From NCBI RefSeq assembly GCF_001905825.1, contig NZ_LIVV01000002.1:872441-936440 (forward strand): a stretch of DNA of 64,000 bases. Reading direction: 5' to 3'. Below are positions 25,936-33,672 of this stretch, piece after piece. This stretch comes from Streptomyces sp. CB02009 (lineage in GTDB: Bacteria; Actinomycetota; Actinomycetes; Streptomycetales; Streptomycetaceae). Under the pieces are notes generated by a model. It did no database searches. It had not been told where the DNA came from and worked only from the letters and a program-made list of their open reading frames with translations. Both the position numbers and the translations under genes were made by a program. Every line of letters starts with the position of its first letter. Positions within the stretch are counted from its first letter, which is position 1.

Positions 25936-27467
25936 CGGCGGTACCGGCGGTACGCCGCTCCCGTCGCGACCGTGGCGCCGAGGACCAGGACGGTGAACCA
26001 CCGGAAGTACCAGTGGCCGCCCTCCGGGTCGTACACCTCGGCGCGCGGCCAGGACAGGTTGACCGTCATGAACATCCCGTACACGACGGCGAGCGCGTTG
26101 ACGGGGAGCCCCCAGCGGCCGAGCGAGAACAGCGGTCGGCCGAGCTCGTCCCGTGCGTCGTCGGCCGGCGGCGGCCACTCGCCCCTCAGACGGCGGACCA
26201 GCATCGGACCCGTGACCATCGCGTACGCCAGGTACACCATCGCGATGCACGTGGTGCCGATGGCCAGGATCGCCTGCGGCGAGGCGAGGTTGAGCAGGAG
26301 CAGGAGTCCCGAGCAGACCCCGACCACGACGGCGGCCGTGCCGGGCATCCCGGTCCGCCGGGGCACCCGCGCCAGTCGCGCCGAGAACGGCAGGACACCG
26401 TCGCGCGCCATCGAGTAGAGCATCCGGGTCGCCGAGGTCTGGATGGCCAGGGTCGCCGCGCAGACGGCCAGGGCCACGTCGGCCAGGAGCACCCGGCCGA
26501 GACCGTCGCCCAGGGTGCTGGTGAGCACGTACCCCAGTCCCTCGGTCGCGAGCCGTCCGTCGGTGAGGCTGGGCGCGGCGAGCAGCCCGACGAGCAGCAG
26601 CAGCCCGCCGCAGACGCCGGAGGTGGTGAGGGCGCTGAGCGTCGTACGGGGGGCGGTGCGCCGGGGGTTGACGGTCTCCTCGCTCATCTCGCTGGCGCTC
26701 TCGAAGCCGATGAGGACGTACGCGGCGGTGAACGAGCCCACGAGGAGCGCCGCGATCGGACCGCCGTGGCCGCCGGTGTGCAGGGTGATGCCGGGATCGC
26801 GCTCCGCGTGGGTGGCCAGGAGGGTGACGATGAGTCCGACGCCGACGATCTCGGCGGTGACGCCGACCGTGTTGACGGCCGACAGCGCCCGGTTGTCGAG
26901 GACGTTGAGCAGGGTGGTGAGCCCGAGCAGGACCAGTCCGAGGAGGGCCGCGTTCGCGGCGCCGCTGGTCGTCGTGGGCGACGGGTCGCCGCCGACGACC
27001 TGGAAGCCGGGCCAGACGGCCGGCAGCACCACCTGGAGCGCGAGGGCGGCGGCCGCCACGACCACGATCCGCCCGGTCACCATGATCCAGCCCGCGTACC
27101 AGCCGAAGGACGGGCTGCCGAGCCTGCTCGCCCACTGGTAGATCGCCCCTGAGATGGGCATCCGGGCTGCCAGTTCGGCGAAGCAGGCGGCGACCAGGAG
27201 TTGGCCGGCGAGGACGGCGGGCCAGGTCCAGAAGAAGACCGGCCCGCCGAAGGAGTAGCCGAGGGAGAAGAACTGGAACACGGTGGTCAGTACGGAGATG
27301 AAGGAGAACCCGGCGGCGAAGGACGCGTACCGCCCCATCCTGCGGCGCAGCTCCTGCGGATAGCCGAACGAGGCGAGCGAGGCGTCGGGCGATCCGCCGG
27401 GCGGGCCTTCGCCCCGCGCGCCGGCCGGGGGAGGAGCCGGGGGAGTGGGATCGGTGGTCACGGTCAT
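25932..27467 (-). CDS. APC-superfamily permease, probable guanidine/urea-pathway transporter
   Basis: A 511-residue membrane protein with about 12 hydrophobic helices. Motifs of the amino acid-polyamine-organocation superfamily are present: FSLGYSFGGPVFFWTW, ELAARMPISGAIYQWAS in helix 3, and GFESASEMSEETVNPRR. Permeases of this type are commonly encoded with DUF1989 and carboxylase genes. The ATG at 27467 follows a purine run (CAGGGGACC). A palindrome almost identical to the one before the DUF1989 operon lies 34 bases upstream, so the same TetR regulator probably controls it. Substrate is inferred from context: guanidine, urea or a related cation. Confidence 0.9.
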   Translation of the reverse strand: MTVTTDPTPPAPPPAGARGEGPPGGSPDASLASFGYPQELRRRMGRYASFAAGFSFISVLTTVFQFFSLGYSFGGPVFFWTWPAVLAGQLLVAACFAELAARMPISGAIYQWASRLGSPSFGWYAGWIMVTGRIVVVAAAALALQVVLPAVWPGFQVVGGDPSPTTTSGAANAALLGLVLLGLTTLLNVLDNRALSAVNTVGVTAEIVGVGLIVTLLATHAERDPGITLHTGGHGGPIAALLVGSFTAAYVLIGFESASEMSEETVNPRRTAPRTTLSALTTSGVCGGLLLLVGLLAAPSLTDGRLATEGLGYVLTSTLGDGLGRVLLADVALAVCAATLAIQTSATRMLYSMARDGVLPFSARLARVPRRTGMPGTAAVVVGVCSGLLLLLNLASPQAILAIGTTCIAMVYLAYAMVTGPMLVRRLRGEWPPPADDARDELGRPLFSLGRWGLPVNALAVVYGMFMTVNLSWPRAEVYDPEGGHWYFRWFTVLVLGATVATGAAYRRYRR

Positions 27468-27500
27468 GGCGGTCCCCTGTCGCGGAGTGAGGTCCTGCGA

Positions 27501-27522
27501 GTTCCTGTCGGTTGACAGAAAT
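27501..27522. promoter_or_regulatory. Second copy of the TetR operator, upstream of the permease
   Basis: Two half-sites GTTCCTGTCG and TTGACAGAAAT-like flank the centre of a 22-base element that matches the 25063-25084 palindrome at 18 positions. Both copies are followed by TAGG. Its position 34 bases ahead of the permease start fits repression by the same regulator. Confidence 0.75.
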
Positions 27523-27634
27523 TAGGGACGGCCCGTTTCCGCCGCGTGTCGCGTCCATGTCCCGACCGTTAGTGACTCCTCTCCGGGGCGCGACCGCCGA
27601 GGGACCCCCTCCGGCCGCCGGGTCGGCCGTCGGC

Positions 27635-28750
27635 TCAGGACACGACGGGGACGGGGCTGTCCGCCTCGTCCGGGTCCCGCTCGGGCCTCTCGTCGCCGAG
27701 CTGCTCCCGCAGGTAGTTCCAGAAGACCGCGATGAGCGCGGCGACCGGGACGGCGAGCAGGCTGCCCACGATGCCGGCCAGGCTCCCGCCGAGCGTGACG
27801 GCGAGCAGGACGACGGCCGCGTGCAGGCCGAGTCCGCGACTCTGGATCATGGGCTGGAACACGTTCCCCTCCAACTGCTGGACCACGACGATGATCGCCA
27901 GCACGATCAGCGCGTCGGTGACCCCGTTCGACACGAGCGCGATGAGCACCGCGACCAGGCCGGCGAACAGGGCGCCCACGATCGGTACGAACGCGGTGAC
28001 GAAGGTCAGGACGGCGAGCGGCAGCACCAGGGGCACGTCGAGGAACCACAGGCCGATGCCGATGAGCACGGCGTCGATGAGCCCGACGAAGGCCTGGCTG
28101 CGCACGAACGCCCCCAGCGTGTTCCAGCTCCGCTCCGCCACGACCGGGACGTCGACGGCGAGCCGCCCGGGGAGCTGGCGGGTGAGCCACGGGAGGAACC
28201 GGGGGCCGTCCTTGAGGAAGAAGAACATCAGGAAGAGGGCGAGGAAGGCCGTGACCACCCCGTTGAACACCGTGCCCACGCCGGTCGCGATCGCGGTGAC
28301 CATGCTGCCCACGCTGTCCTGGAGGCGGGCCATCGCCGAGTCGAGAGCGCCGGAGATCTCGTCGTCGCCGATGTTGAGCGGCGGCCCGGCGGCCCACTCG
28401 CGCAGGCGCTGGATTCCTTCGACCACACCGTCGGAGAGTTCCCCGGACTGGGAGGCGACCGGCACCGAGATGAGCGCGACGATGCCGACGACGGCCAGGA
28501 CGAACGACACCGTGACGACCGCCGCCGCCAGGGCGGGCGGCCAGCCGTGCCGGCGGAGGAAGCGGGCCGGCGGCCAGGTCAGGGTCGTGAGGATCAGCCC
28601 GACGACCAGGGGCCAGATGACCGGCCACATCCGGCCCAGGACCCACAGGGCCACCCCGGCCATCAGCAGGACCAACAAGGACTCGGCGGACACGCGAGCC
28701 GCCGTACGCAGGGCGGCGGCGGCTTTCACGGGACTCAAGGGGGCAGACAT
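27635..28750 (-). CDS. AI-2E family transporter (PerM-like membrane protein)
   Basis: A 371-residue integral membrane protein with about eight helices. It has the paired N-terminal helices (LLVLLMAGVALWVLGRMWPV), the long extracellular loop, and the C-terminal signature TFVTAFVPIVGALFAGLVAVL followed by VVVQQLEGNVFQPMIQSRGLGLH, typical of the family. Family members export small molecules or exchange ions; very few are characterised. The ATG at 28750 is preferred; a GTG at 28759 would add three residues. Two 24-base direct repeats lie about 80 bases upstream. No neighbour suggests a substrate. Confidence 0.88.
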   Translation of the reverse strand: MSAPLSPVKAAAALRTAARVSAESLLVLLMAGVALWVLGRMWPVIWPLVVGLILTTLTWPPARFLRRHGWPPALAAAVVTVSFVLAVVGIVALISVPVASQSGELSDGVVEGIQRLREWAAGPPLNIGDDEISGALDSAMARLQDSVGSMVTAIATGVGTVFNGVVTAFLALFLMFFFLKDGPRFLPWLTRQLPGRLAVDVPVVAERSWNTLGAFVRSQAFVGLIDAVLIGIGLWFLDVPLVLPLAVLTFVTAFVPIVGALFAGLVAVLIALVSNGVTDALIVLAIIVVVQQLEGNVFQPMIQSRGLGLHAAVVLLAVTLGGSLAGIVGSLLAVPVAALIAVFWNYLREQLGDERPERDPDEADSPVPVVS

Positions 28751-28829
28751 GGGCCTCACCCTAGGGACCCGCCGGTGCTTACCCCGCCCCCGCCCCCACC
28801 ACGGGGATCATCCGCCCGCCGCCACGTGG

Positions 28830-28877
28830 GACGTCGCACCGGGCTCAGGGTGTGACGTCGCACCGGGCTCAGGGCGT
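28830..28877. repeat. Two tandem 24-base direct repeats
   Basis: Two adjacent copies, 28830-28853 and 28854-28877, share the core CGCACCGGGCTCAGGG and differ at one base. They sit in the non-coding gap about 80-127 bases ahead of the AI-2E transporter start. Confidence 0.85.
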
Positions 28878-28974
28878 GAGGTCACCCCCGCCCCCGGCCC
28901 TCCGGCGGCGTCGAGCGCACCGGGGCGGCACGTGGTGCCGTCGATCGATCACGGCCTCGATCCGGCACGCGCGG

Positions 28975-29292
28975 TCACCGGCCCGGAGGATCCAGGACGG
29001 ACCCGGAGTGGGTGCCCGAGGGTGCGTCCTCGCCGGGCGACGGGGACGGCGGGGCGCTCAGGACCGCGGTGAGGATCAGGCCGAGCACCGCGATCAGCAG
29101 GAAGACGATCACGGCCGGCTTGCGGCGGAGGCGTCTCCTCCGCTCCGGACGCGCCGCCGGGCGGGGCTCCTCCGGTGCGGGCGGGAACTGCTGGACCAGC
29201 GTGACGAAGAGCGCGACGAGCTCGGGATCGTCGTGTGCGAGGCGCCGCTCGATCTCGGCGAGCACGCGCCGGTCGTCCGTGGAGTGACTCAT
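28975..29292 (-). CDS. DUF3040 small membrane protein
   Basis: A 105-residue protein. The N-terminal half (MSHSTDDRRVLAEIERRLAHDDPELVALF) matches the DUF3040 pattern common in actinobacteria. A basic patch (RPERRRRLRRK) precedes one transmembrane helix (AVIVFLLIAVLGLILTAVL), and the tail is Pro/Ser-rich. The ATG at 29292 has GGAGG eight bases upstream; a longer reading lacks a ribosome binding site. Function unknown. Confidence 0.82.
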   Translation of the reverse strand: MSHSTDDRRVLAEIERRLAHDDPELVALFVTLVQQFPPAPEEPRPAARPERRRRLRRKPAVIVFLLIAVLGLILTAVLSAPPSPSPGEDAPSGTHSGSVLDPPGR

Positions 29293-29428
29293 GGCGACCT
29301 CCTCGGTACCACGCGGAGGCGGATCGGAGGTTGGACGTTTCCTCGACCGCACCCGCGTCTCATTGTGACGGCTCGCGCCCCGGAGGGCCTCCGCAGACGA
29401 CGGGAGCGGGTTCCACCTGCACGTCCGC

Positions 29429-29463
29429 GCACGGGGGCGACGCGCGAAGCGCCGCCCCCGTGC
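29429..29463 (-). terminator. Terminator of the SulP operon
   Basis: GCACGGGGGCG (29429-29439) pairs with CGCCCCCGTGC (29453-29463), with an inner CGC/GCG pair across one mismatch. It lies 12 bases after the SulP stop. Confidence 0.7.
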
Positions 29464-29474
29464 CCGTCCGGCCC

Positions 29475-30998
29475 TCAGCGAGGGGTGCTCACCGAGCCCG
29501 CGGCCGAGTCGTCGTGGCGGCCCGGGGAGGTGTCGGCGCGGACGGCCTCGGCGTCCGCGCCGCCGTGGCGTTCGGCCCAGGTCTCGAGTGCCGCCCGGCA
29601 GGCGTGGTCGAGGTGGTGGACCCCGGTGAGGTCCAGGACCACCCGGCGGTCGCCGGGCAGGGCCTCCAGGCTGTCGAGTATCTGCGGCAGCCGCAGAAAG
29701 GTGATGGTCCCCTGGAGCCGGACGCGGATCGCGCCGCGCCCGTCGTCACTGTGCTCGATCCTGAGGTGCGACGCCTCCCAGGCGGCCTTCGCGACCGAGA
29801 GGGCGAGGCCGATCACGACACCCTCGAACATGCCCACCGCGACGATGGCCGTCGCCGTCGCCACGAGGACGAGGGCCTCGCCCCGGTGACGGCGCCAGAG
29901 CGTCACGACGCCCTTGAACGGGATGAGCTTCCAGCCGGCGTGCACGAGGATCCCCGCCAGAGCCGCCAGCGGGATGTACGCGAGCACGGCGGGCAGCAGG
30001 GCGACGAAGAGCAGCAGCCAGACCCCGTGGAGGACCCGGGACGCCTTCGTCCGTGCGCCCGCCTCGACATTGGCCGAGCTGCGCACGATGACCGCGGTGA
30101 GCGGCAGGGCGCCGAGCAGACCGCAGAGGGTGTTGCCCGCTCCCTGTGCGACGAGTTCCCTGTCGTAGTCCGTGCGCGTACCCGAGTGCAGCCGGTCGAC
30201 CGCCGCCGCGCTGAACAGCGACTCGGCGGAGGCGATCAGGGCGAACGCCAGGACCGTGCCGAGGAGGGCCGGGTCGGCGAGGGACGAGAGGGCTTCGGAG
30301 CCCGGCAGGTGGACGGCCTCCAGGACCCCGCTCACCCGCACGGTCTCCACCGGGAGGTCGAACAGCGCGGTCGCGAGGGCTGCCAGGAGGACCGCCACGA
30401 GGGCGCCGGGCACCGCTCGGGCCCGGCGCGGCATCCGCCGCCAGCCGACGACGAGGACGACGGTGCCGACCCCGATGGCGAGCGACACCAGGGCCGTCCG
30501 GCTCCCCAGGGCGTCGACGAGGGCGCCCGGCAGGCCGGTGAGCTTGGCGATTCCGGAGTCGGGGGCGGGGATTCCCGCCGCCGCGTAGAGCTGCCCGGCG
30601 ATGATGACCAGGCCGATGCCCGCGAGCATGCCCTCGACGACGGAGAGGGAGATCGCGCGGAACCAGCGGCCCCAGCGGAGCAGGCCCATGGCGATCTGCA
30701 GCAGGCCGGCCGCGAGGACGATGACTCCGAGCGCGGGGAGGCCGAAGGTGCGGACCGCCTCGAGGACGAGCACGGTGAGACCGGCGGCCGGGCCGGAGAC
30801 CTGGAGGCTGCTGCCCCGCATCAGACCGGTGACGATGCCGCCGACGATGCCGGTGATGAGACCCAGTTCGGCGGGGACGCCGGAGGCGACGGCGACGCCG
30901 ATGCAGAGCGGGAGGGCGACGAGGAAGACGACGAGGGACGCGGCGAAGTCCCGCCGCAGGAACGGGAAGGAGCGCGGCGTCCGGACGTCCCCGGTCAC
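29475..30998 (-). CDS. SulP-family anion transporter with STAS domain, probable bicarbonate transporter
   Basis: A 507-residue transporter. The N-terminal helices (LRRDFAASLVVFLVALPLCIGVAVASG) and GSSLQVSGPAAGLTVLVLEA are SulP signatures. The last 100 residues form a STAS domain (RLQGTITFLRLPQ then VVLDLTGVHHLDHA), although the usual phosphorylatable Ser in the DxSxV motif is replaced (TGVHHLDH). The GTG at 30998 overlaps the carbonic anhydrase stop as GTGA. Translational coupling to a carbonic anhydrase points to bicarbonate rather than sulfate as the likely substrate, an inference supported by several known SulP-anhydrase pairs. Confidence 0.9.
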   Translation of the reverse strand: MTGDVRTPRSFPFLRRDFAASLVVFLVALPLCIGVAVASGVPAELGLITGIVGGIVTGLMRGSSLQVSGPAAGLTVLVLEAVRTFGLPALGVIVLAAGLLQIAMGLLRWGRWFRAISLSVVEGMLAGIGLVIIAGQLYAAAGIPAPDSGIAKLTGLPGALVDALGSRTALVSLAIGVGTVVLVVGWRRMPRRARAVPGALVAVLLAALATALFDLPVETVRVSGVLEAVHLPGSEALSSLADPALLGTVLAFALIASAESLFSAAAVDRLHSGTRTDYDRELVAQGAGNTLCGLLGALPLTAVIVRSSANVEAGARTKASRVLHGVWLLLFVALLPAVLAYIPLAALAGILVHAGWKLIPFKGVVTLWRRHRGEALVLVATATAIVAVGMFEGVVIGLALSVAKAAWEASHLRIEHSDDGRGAIRVRLQGTITFLRLPQILDSLEALPGDRRVVLDLTGVHHLDHACRAALETWAERHGGADAEAVRADTSPGRHDDSAAGSVSTPR

Positions 30999-31576
30999 AG
31001 CGCCTCGAAGGCGTCGGACCCGGGGCGGTACTCGAGGACGGCGCCGGTGTGCACCTCGTAGTACCAGCCGTGCAGGCGGAGACCGCCGTCCGCGAGCTTC
31101 CGTCCGACGCACGGATAGGAGCGCAGGCGCAGCAGTTGGGCGAGGACATGGCCGTGGACGGCGTCGGTGACGGCCGGGTCGTCGGGGCGGCCCGGGGCTC
31201 CGTCGGGCGCCGCGTGGGCGAGCCAGTCCCGTACGGCGGGCACGGCGCTCAGGTCCTCGCCCCGGACGAGGGCGCCCACCGCACCGCAGTGGGAGTGGCC
31301 GCAGACGACGACGTCCTCGACGCCGAGGACCTCGACGGCGTACTCGATGGTGGCGGCCTCCCCGCTGGGGCTGCCGGGGCCGTAGGGGGGCACGATGCCG
31401 CCGGCCGTGCGCAGTTCGAAGAGCTGGCCCGGTCGGGCACCGGTGATCAGGGCGGGGACGACCCTGGAGTCGGAGCAGGTGACGAACAGCACGGCCGGGG
31501 ACTGGCCCGCGGCGTGCGGGGCGAACTCCTCAGGGCGCTGTCCGAATCGGCGGGCGTGGTCGATGAGGGGCTGCAT
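30995..31576 (-). CDS. Beta-class carbonic anhydrase
   Basis: A 193-residue zinc enzyme interconverting CO2 and bicarbonate. Ligands are visible: Cys34 with Asp36 and Arg38 in TCSDSR, then His94 and Cys97 in CGHSHCGA. The conserved RTAGGIV follows the first motif. Length is normal. It is encoded just ahead of, and overlapping, the SulP transporter. The pair would handle bicarbonate supply or pH at the membrane. The ATG at 31576 has AGGAGGA eight bases upstream. Confidence 0.95.
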   Translation of the reverse strand: MQPLIDHARRFGQRPEEFAPHAAGQSPAVLFVTCSDSRVVPALITGARPGQLFELRTAGGIVPPYGPGSPSGEAATIEYAVEVLGVEDVVVCGHSHCGAVGALVRGEDLSAVPAVRDWLAHAAPDGAPGRPDDPAVTDAVHGHVLAQLLRLRSYPCVGRKLADGGLRLHGWYYEVHTGAVLEYRPGSDAFEAL

Positions 31577-31646
31577 GAAGTTTTCCTCCTGGCGCGCCGC
31601 TGGGGCGCGTCGGGCTGACAGGTCGGCGCAGGGGTGGTGCCGCCTG

Positions 31647-32027
31647 TCAGCAGAGGAACACCTGGAGGGTGGAGGAGTCGTGGGCGGCGAACGGTCTCGG
31701 CCGACTGTCCGCGCCGCCGGTCCGGCCGGCCGGCGGGTCCGTGAACGGAGCGGTGCGGGTGAGGACCGGCGGCGGGCCGGGAGGACCGGCGGCCGCGGCG
31801 CCGGCCCGCCGCCGGTCGCGGTGGAGGACCGAGCCCCTGGGGGCGTCGGCCTCGCCGTCCCCCGCGTGCGCGGACTCGTACGCGGCGGCCGGCGCGGCCT
31901 GCTGGACGCGGGGCTGTGCGGGCTGGAGCGAGGGGCCGGCGGGGGTGGGCAGCACGAACGTGCCGCAGACGAGGGCGAGGACGAGAAGGAGGGCGGCGCG
32001 CACGACCGCGGAGGCGCGGACTGACAT
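31647..32027 (-). CDS. Small secreted protein of unknown function
   Basis: A 126-residue protein with a signal peptide (MSVRASAVVRAALLLVLALV; the Cys in VCGTFV could mark a lipoprotein, but no standard lipobox is seen). The mature part is Pro/Ala-rich and low-complexity, ending in a hydrophobic LQVFLC. The ATG at 32027 has GGAAGGAG about 11 bases upstream. It lies 70 bases ahead of the carbonic anhydrase gene on the same strand and is probably co-transcribed. I recognise no family. Confidence 0.6.
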   Translation of the reverse strand: MSVRASAVVRAALLLVLALVCGTFVLPTPAGPSLQPAQPRVQQAAPAAAYESAHAGDGEADAPRGSVLHRDRRRAGAAAAGPPGPPPVLTRTAPFTDPPAGRTGGADSRPRPFAAHDSSTLQVFLC

Positions 32028-32302
32028 CAGCAGGAACGCTCCTTCCTCTGGTCACACCGTCATCAGAATTCACCAACGCAAGCCCAAGGTTGGGTCAACG
32101 AAGGGTAATGCGCCCATGTGAACAGCATCTTGCGACACCCGTGCTGTACGAACGTTTTCGAATGGAATCAGCCTGATGTTGACGCGAACGGCAGCGTCGG
32201 GACGGCCGGAGCTCCCGGAATCCGTCAGGTTCGCGGGCGCCGGGGCCACGCCGTCGAACCCCCGGCGCCGCACCGCGCCACGGGAGCAGGAGCCGCCCGG
32301 GG
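32028..32302. other. Relatively AT-rich promoter region before the secreted-protein / anhydrase / SulP genes
   Basis: No gene is supported here. The stretch 32050-32190 is markedly less GC-rich than the rest of the window. On the minus strand it offers TTGACC (32098-32093), followed within 20-25 bases by the sequence GAATTCTGAT, but no -10 at standard spacing. With the terminator just beyond, it is the probable promoter region of the operon 31647 to 29475. Confidence 0.4.
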
Positions 32303-32353
32303 AACGACAGGGCGCCCACCCGACCGCACCGGTCGGGTGGGCGCCCTGTCGTT
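32303..32353. terminator. Strong terminator after the MscS gene
   Basis: A perfect 23-base stem (32303-32325 with 32331-32353) and a five-base loop, 42 bases beyond the MscS stop. It is one of the longest perfect hairpins in the window. Confidence 0.9.
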
Positions 32354-32394
32354 CGGCGGTGGGAGCCTCGCGGAGGCTCCGGACGCGCCTCCCG

Positions 32395-33465
32395 CTACCG
32401 GTCGGCCCCCGCCTCCTCGAAGACATCGGCCGCGGGAGCGGTGACGACCTTCGGGAGGGCGCCCGGATGCTCGCGGGCCAGCCAGCCGACGAGTTCCTCC
32501 CGTACGGCGCAGCGGGTCGTCCACAGGTCGTCGGGGTCCTTGGCGGTCACGATCGCCCGTACCGTGATGCCGGTCGGCGAGGTGTCGGTGACGGCGAGGT
32601 CCCAGCCGCGCCCGTCCCAGGTGTCGCACGTGGTGAGGAACTTCTCGAGGTGCGCCCGCGCGAGCGCGACCGGTGTCGTGTGGTCGCAGTGCAGGAACAC
32701 CGCCCCCGTCATCTCCGCGCCGCCGCGCGACCAGTTCTCGAACGGCCGCGAGGTGAAGTACGAGACGGGGAGCGTGACCCGGCGCTCGTCCCAGGTCCGG
32801 ACCGTGAGGAAGGTGAGGGTCACCTCCTCCACCACACCCCATTCGCCGTCCACGACGACGGTGTCACCGATGCGGACCATGTCGCCGAACGCGATCTGGA
32901 ACCCGGCGAAGAGGTTGCTCAGCGTCGACTGGGCCGCCACGCCGGCCACGATGCCGATGATGCCGGCCGACGCGAGCAGGGACGTTCCGAGGGTGCGGAA
33001 GGAGGGGAAGGTGACGAGGGCCGCGGCCGCGGCGATCACCCCGACGGCTACGGTCACCACCCGCATGATCAGGGTGACCTGGGTGCGGACCCGGCGGAGC
33101 CGGGCGGCGTCGCGCGAACGGCCTGCGTACCGCGCGTACGAGGACTCGACGACGGCCGCGACCATGCGCACCGTCAGCCAGGCGCCGCCGCCGATCAGGC
33201 TCAGCAGCAGGACGCGGCTCACCACCTCCCCGTGCTCCGCGAGCGGCCCCTCCGCGGGTGCCGCCACCGGGTAGGTCCATCTGAGCAGGGCGGTCAGTAC
33301 GACGACGTACAGCGGCGTGCGGCAGCGGCGCAGCAGCCCCCACAGCGGGGTCTCCGGGTGCCGCGCGTCGGCGAACCGTGCCAGCACGTCCGCCGCGCGA
33401 CAGAGGACGAAGGCGGCAAGTGCCGAGCCGCCGACGGAAATCGCCAGGCGAACTACGGTCTCCAT
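32395..33465 (-). CDS. MscS-family mechanosensitive ion channel
   Basis: A 356-residue membrane protein with about four N-terminal helices. The pore helix and beta-domain signature AGIIGIVAGVAAQSTLSNLFAG, then FGDMVRIGDTVVVDGEWGVVEEVTLTFLTVRTWDERRVTLP, is typical MscS. It would open under membrane tension and protect against hypo-osmotic shock. The ATG at 33465 (GGGGAG upstream) is preferred over readings to 33630, whose added residues are basic and low-complexity and would precede the first helix. It is monocistronic, with a terminator on each side. Confidence 0.92.
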   Translation of the reverse strand: METVVRLAISVGGSALAAFVLCRAADVLARFADARHPETPLWGLLRRCRTPLYVVVLTALLRWTYPVAAPAEGPLAEHGEVVSRVLLLSLIGGGAWLTVRMVAAVVESSYARYAGRSRDAARLRRVRTQVTLIMRVVTVAVGVIAAAAALVTFPSFRTLGTSLLASAGIIGIVAGVAAQSTLSNLFAGFQIAFGDMVRIGDTVVVDGEWGVVEEVTLTFLTVRTWDERRVTLPVSYFTSRPFENWSRGGAEMTGAVFLHCDHTTPVALARAHLEKFLTTCDTWDGRGWDLAVTDTSPTGITVRAIVTAKDPDDLWTTRCAVREELVGWLAREHPGALPKVVTAPAADVFEEAGADR

Positions 33466-33633
33466 GTGCTCCCCAGTGAATGAGTCGGACGCGGTCGTCC
33501 CGTACGCCTCACCGCCGTCGAGGTCGTCAAACATCGGGGCCGCGCCGAGCCGGAGCACGGGCGGCGGCCCCGGCAGGGCCGCCGATGCCGGCGGACGCCG
33601 CGGACGGCTGCGTCCGATGCCCGCCGGCACCGT

Positions 33634-33662
33634 GCCGCCGTCCGTGGGGTCCGGACGGCGGC
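33634..33662 (-). terminator. Terminator of the GH5 gene
   Basis: GCCGCCGTCCG (33634-33644) pairs perfectly with CGGACGGCGGC (33652-33662), ten bases beyond the GH5 stop. A second, bulged hairpin spans 33587-33628. Confidence 0.75.
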
Positions 33663-33672
33663 CGGCCGGCGC

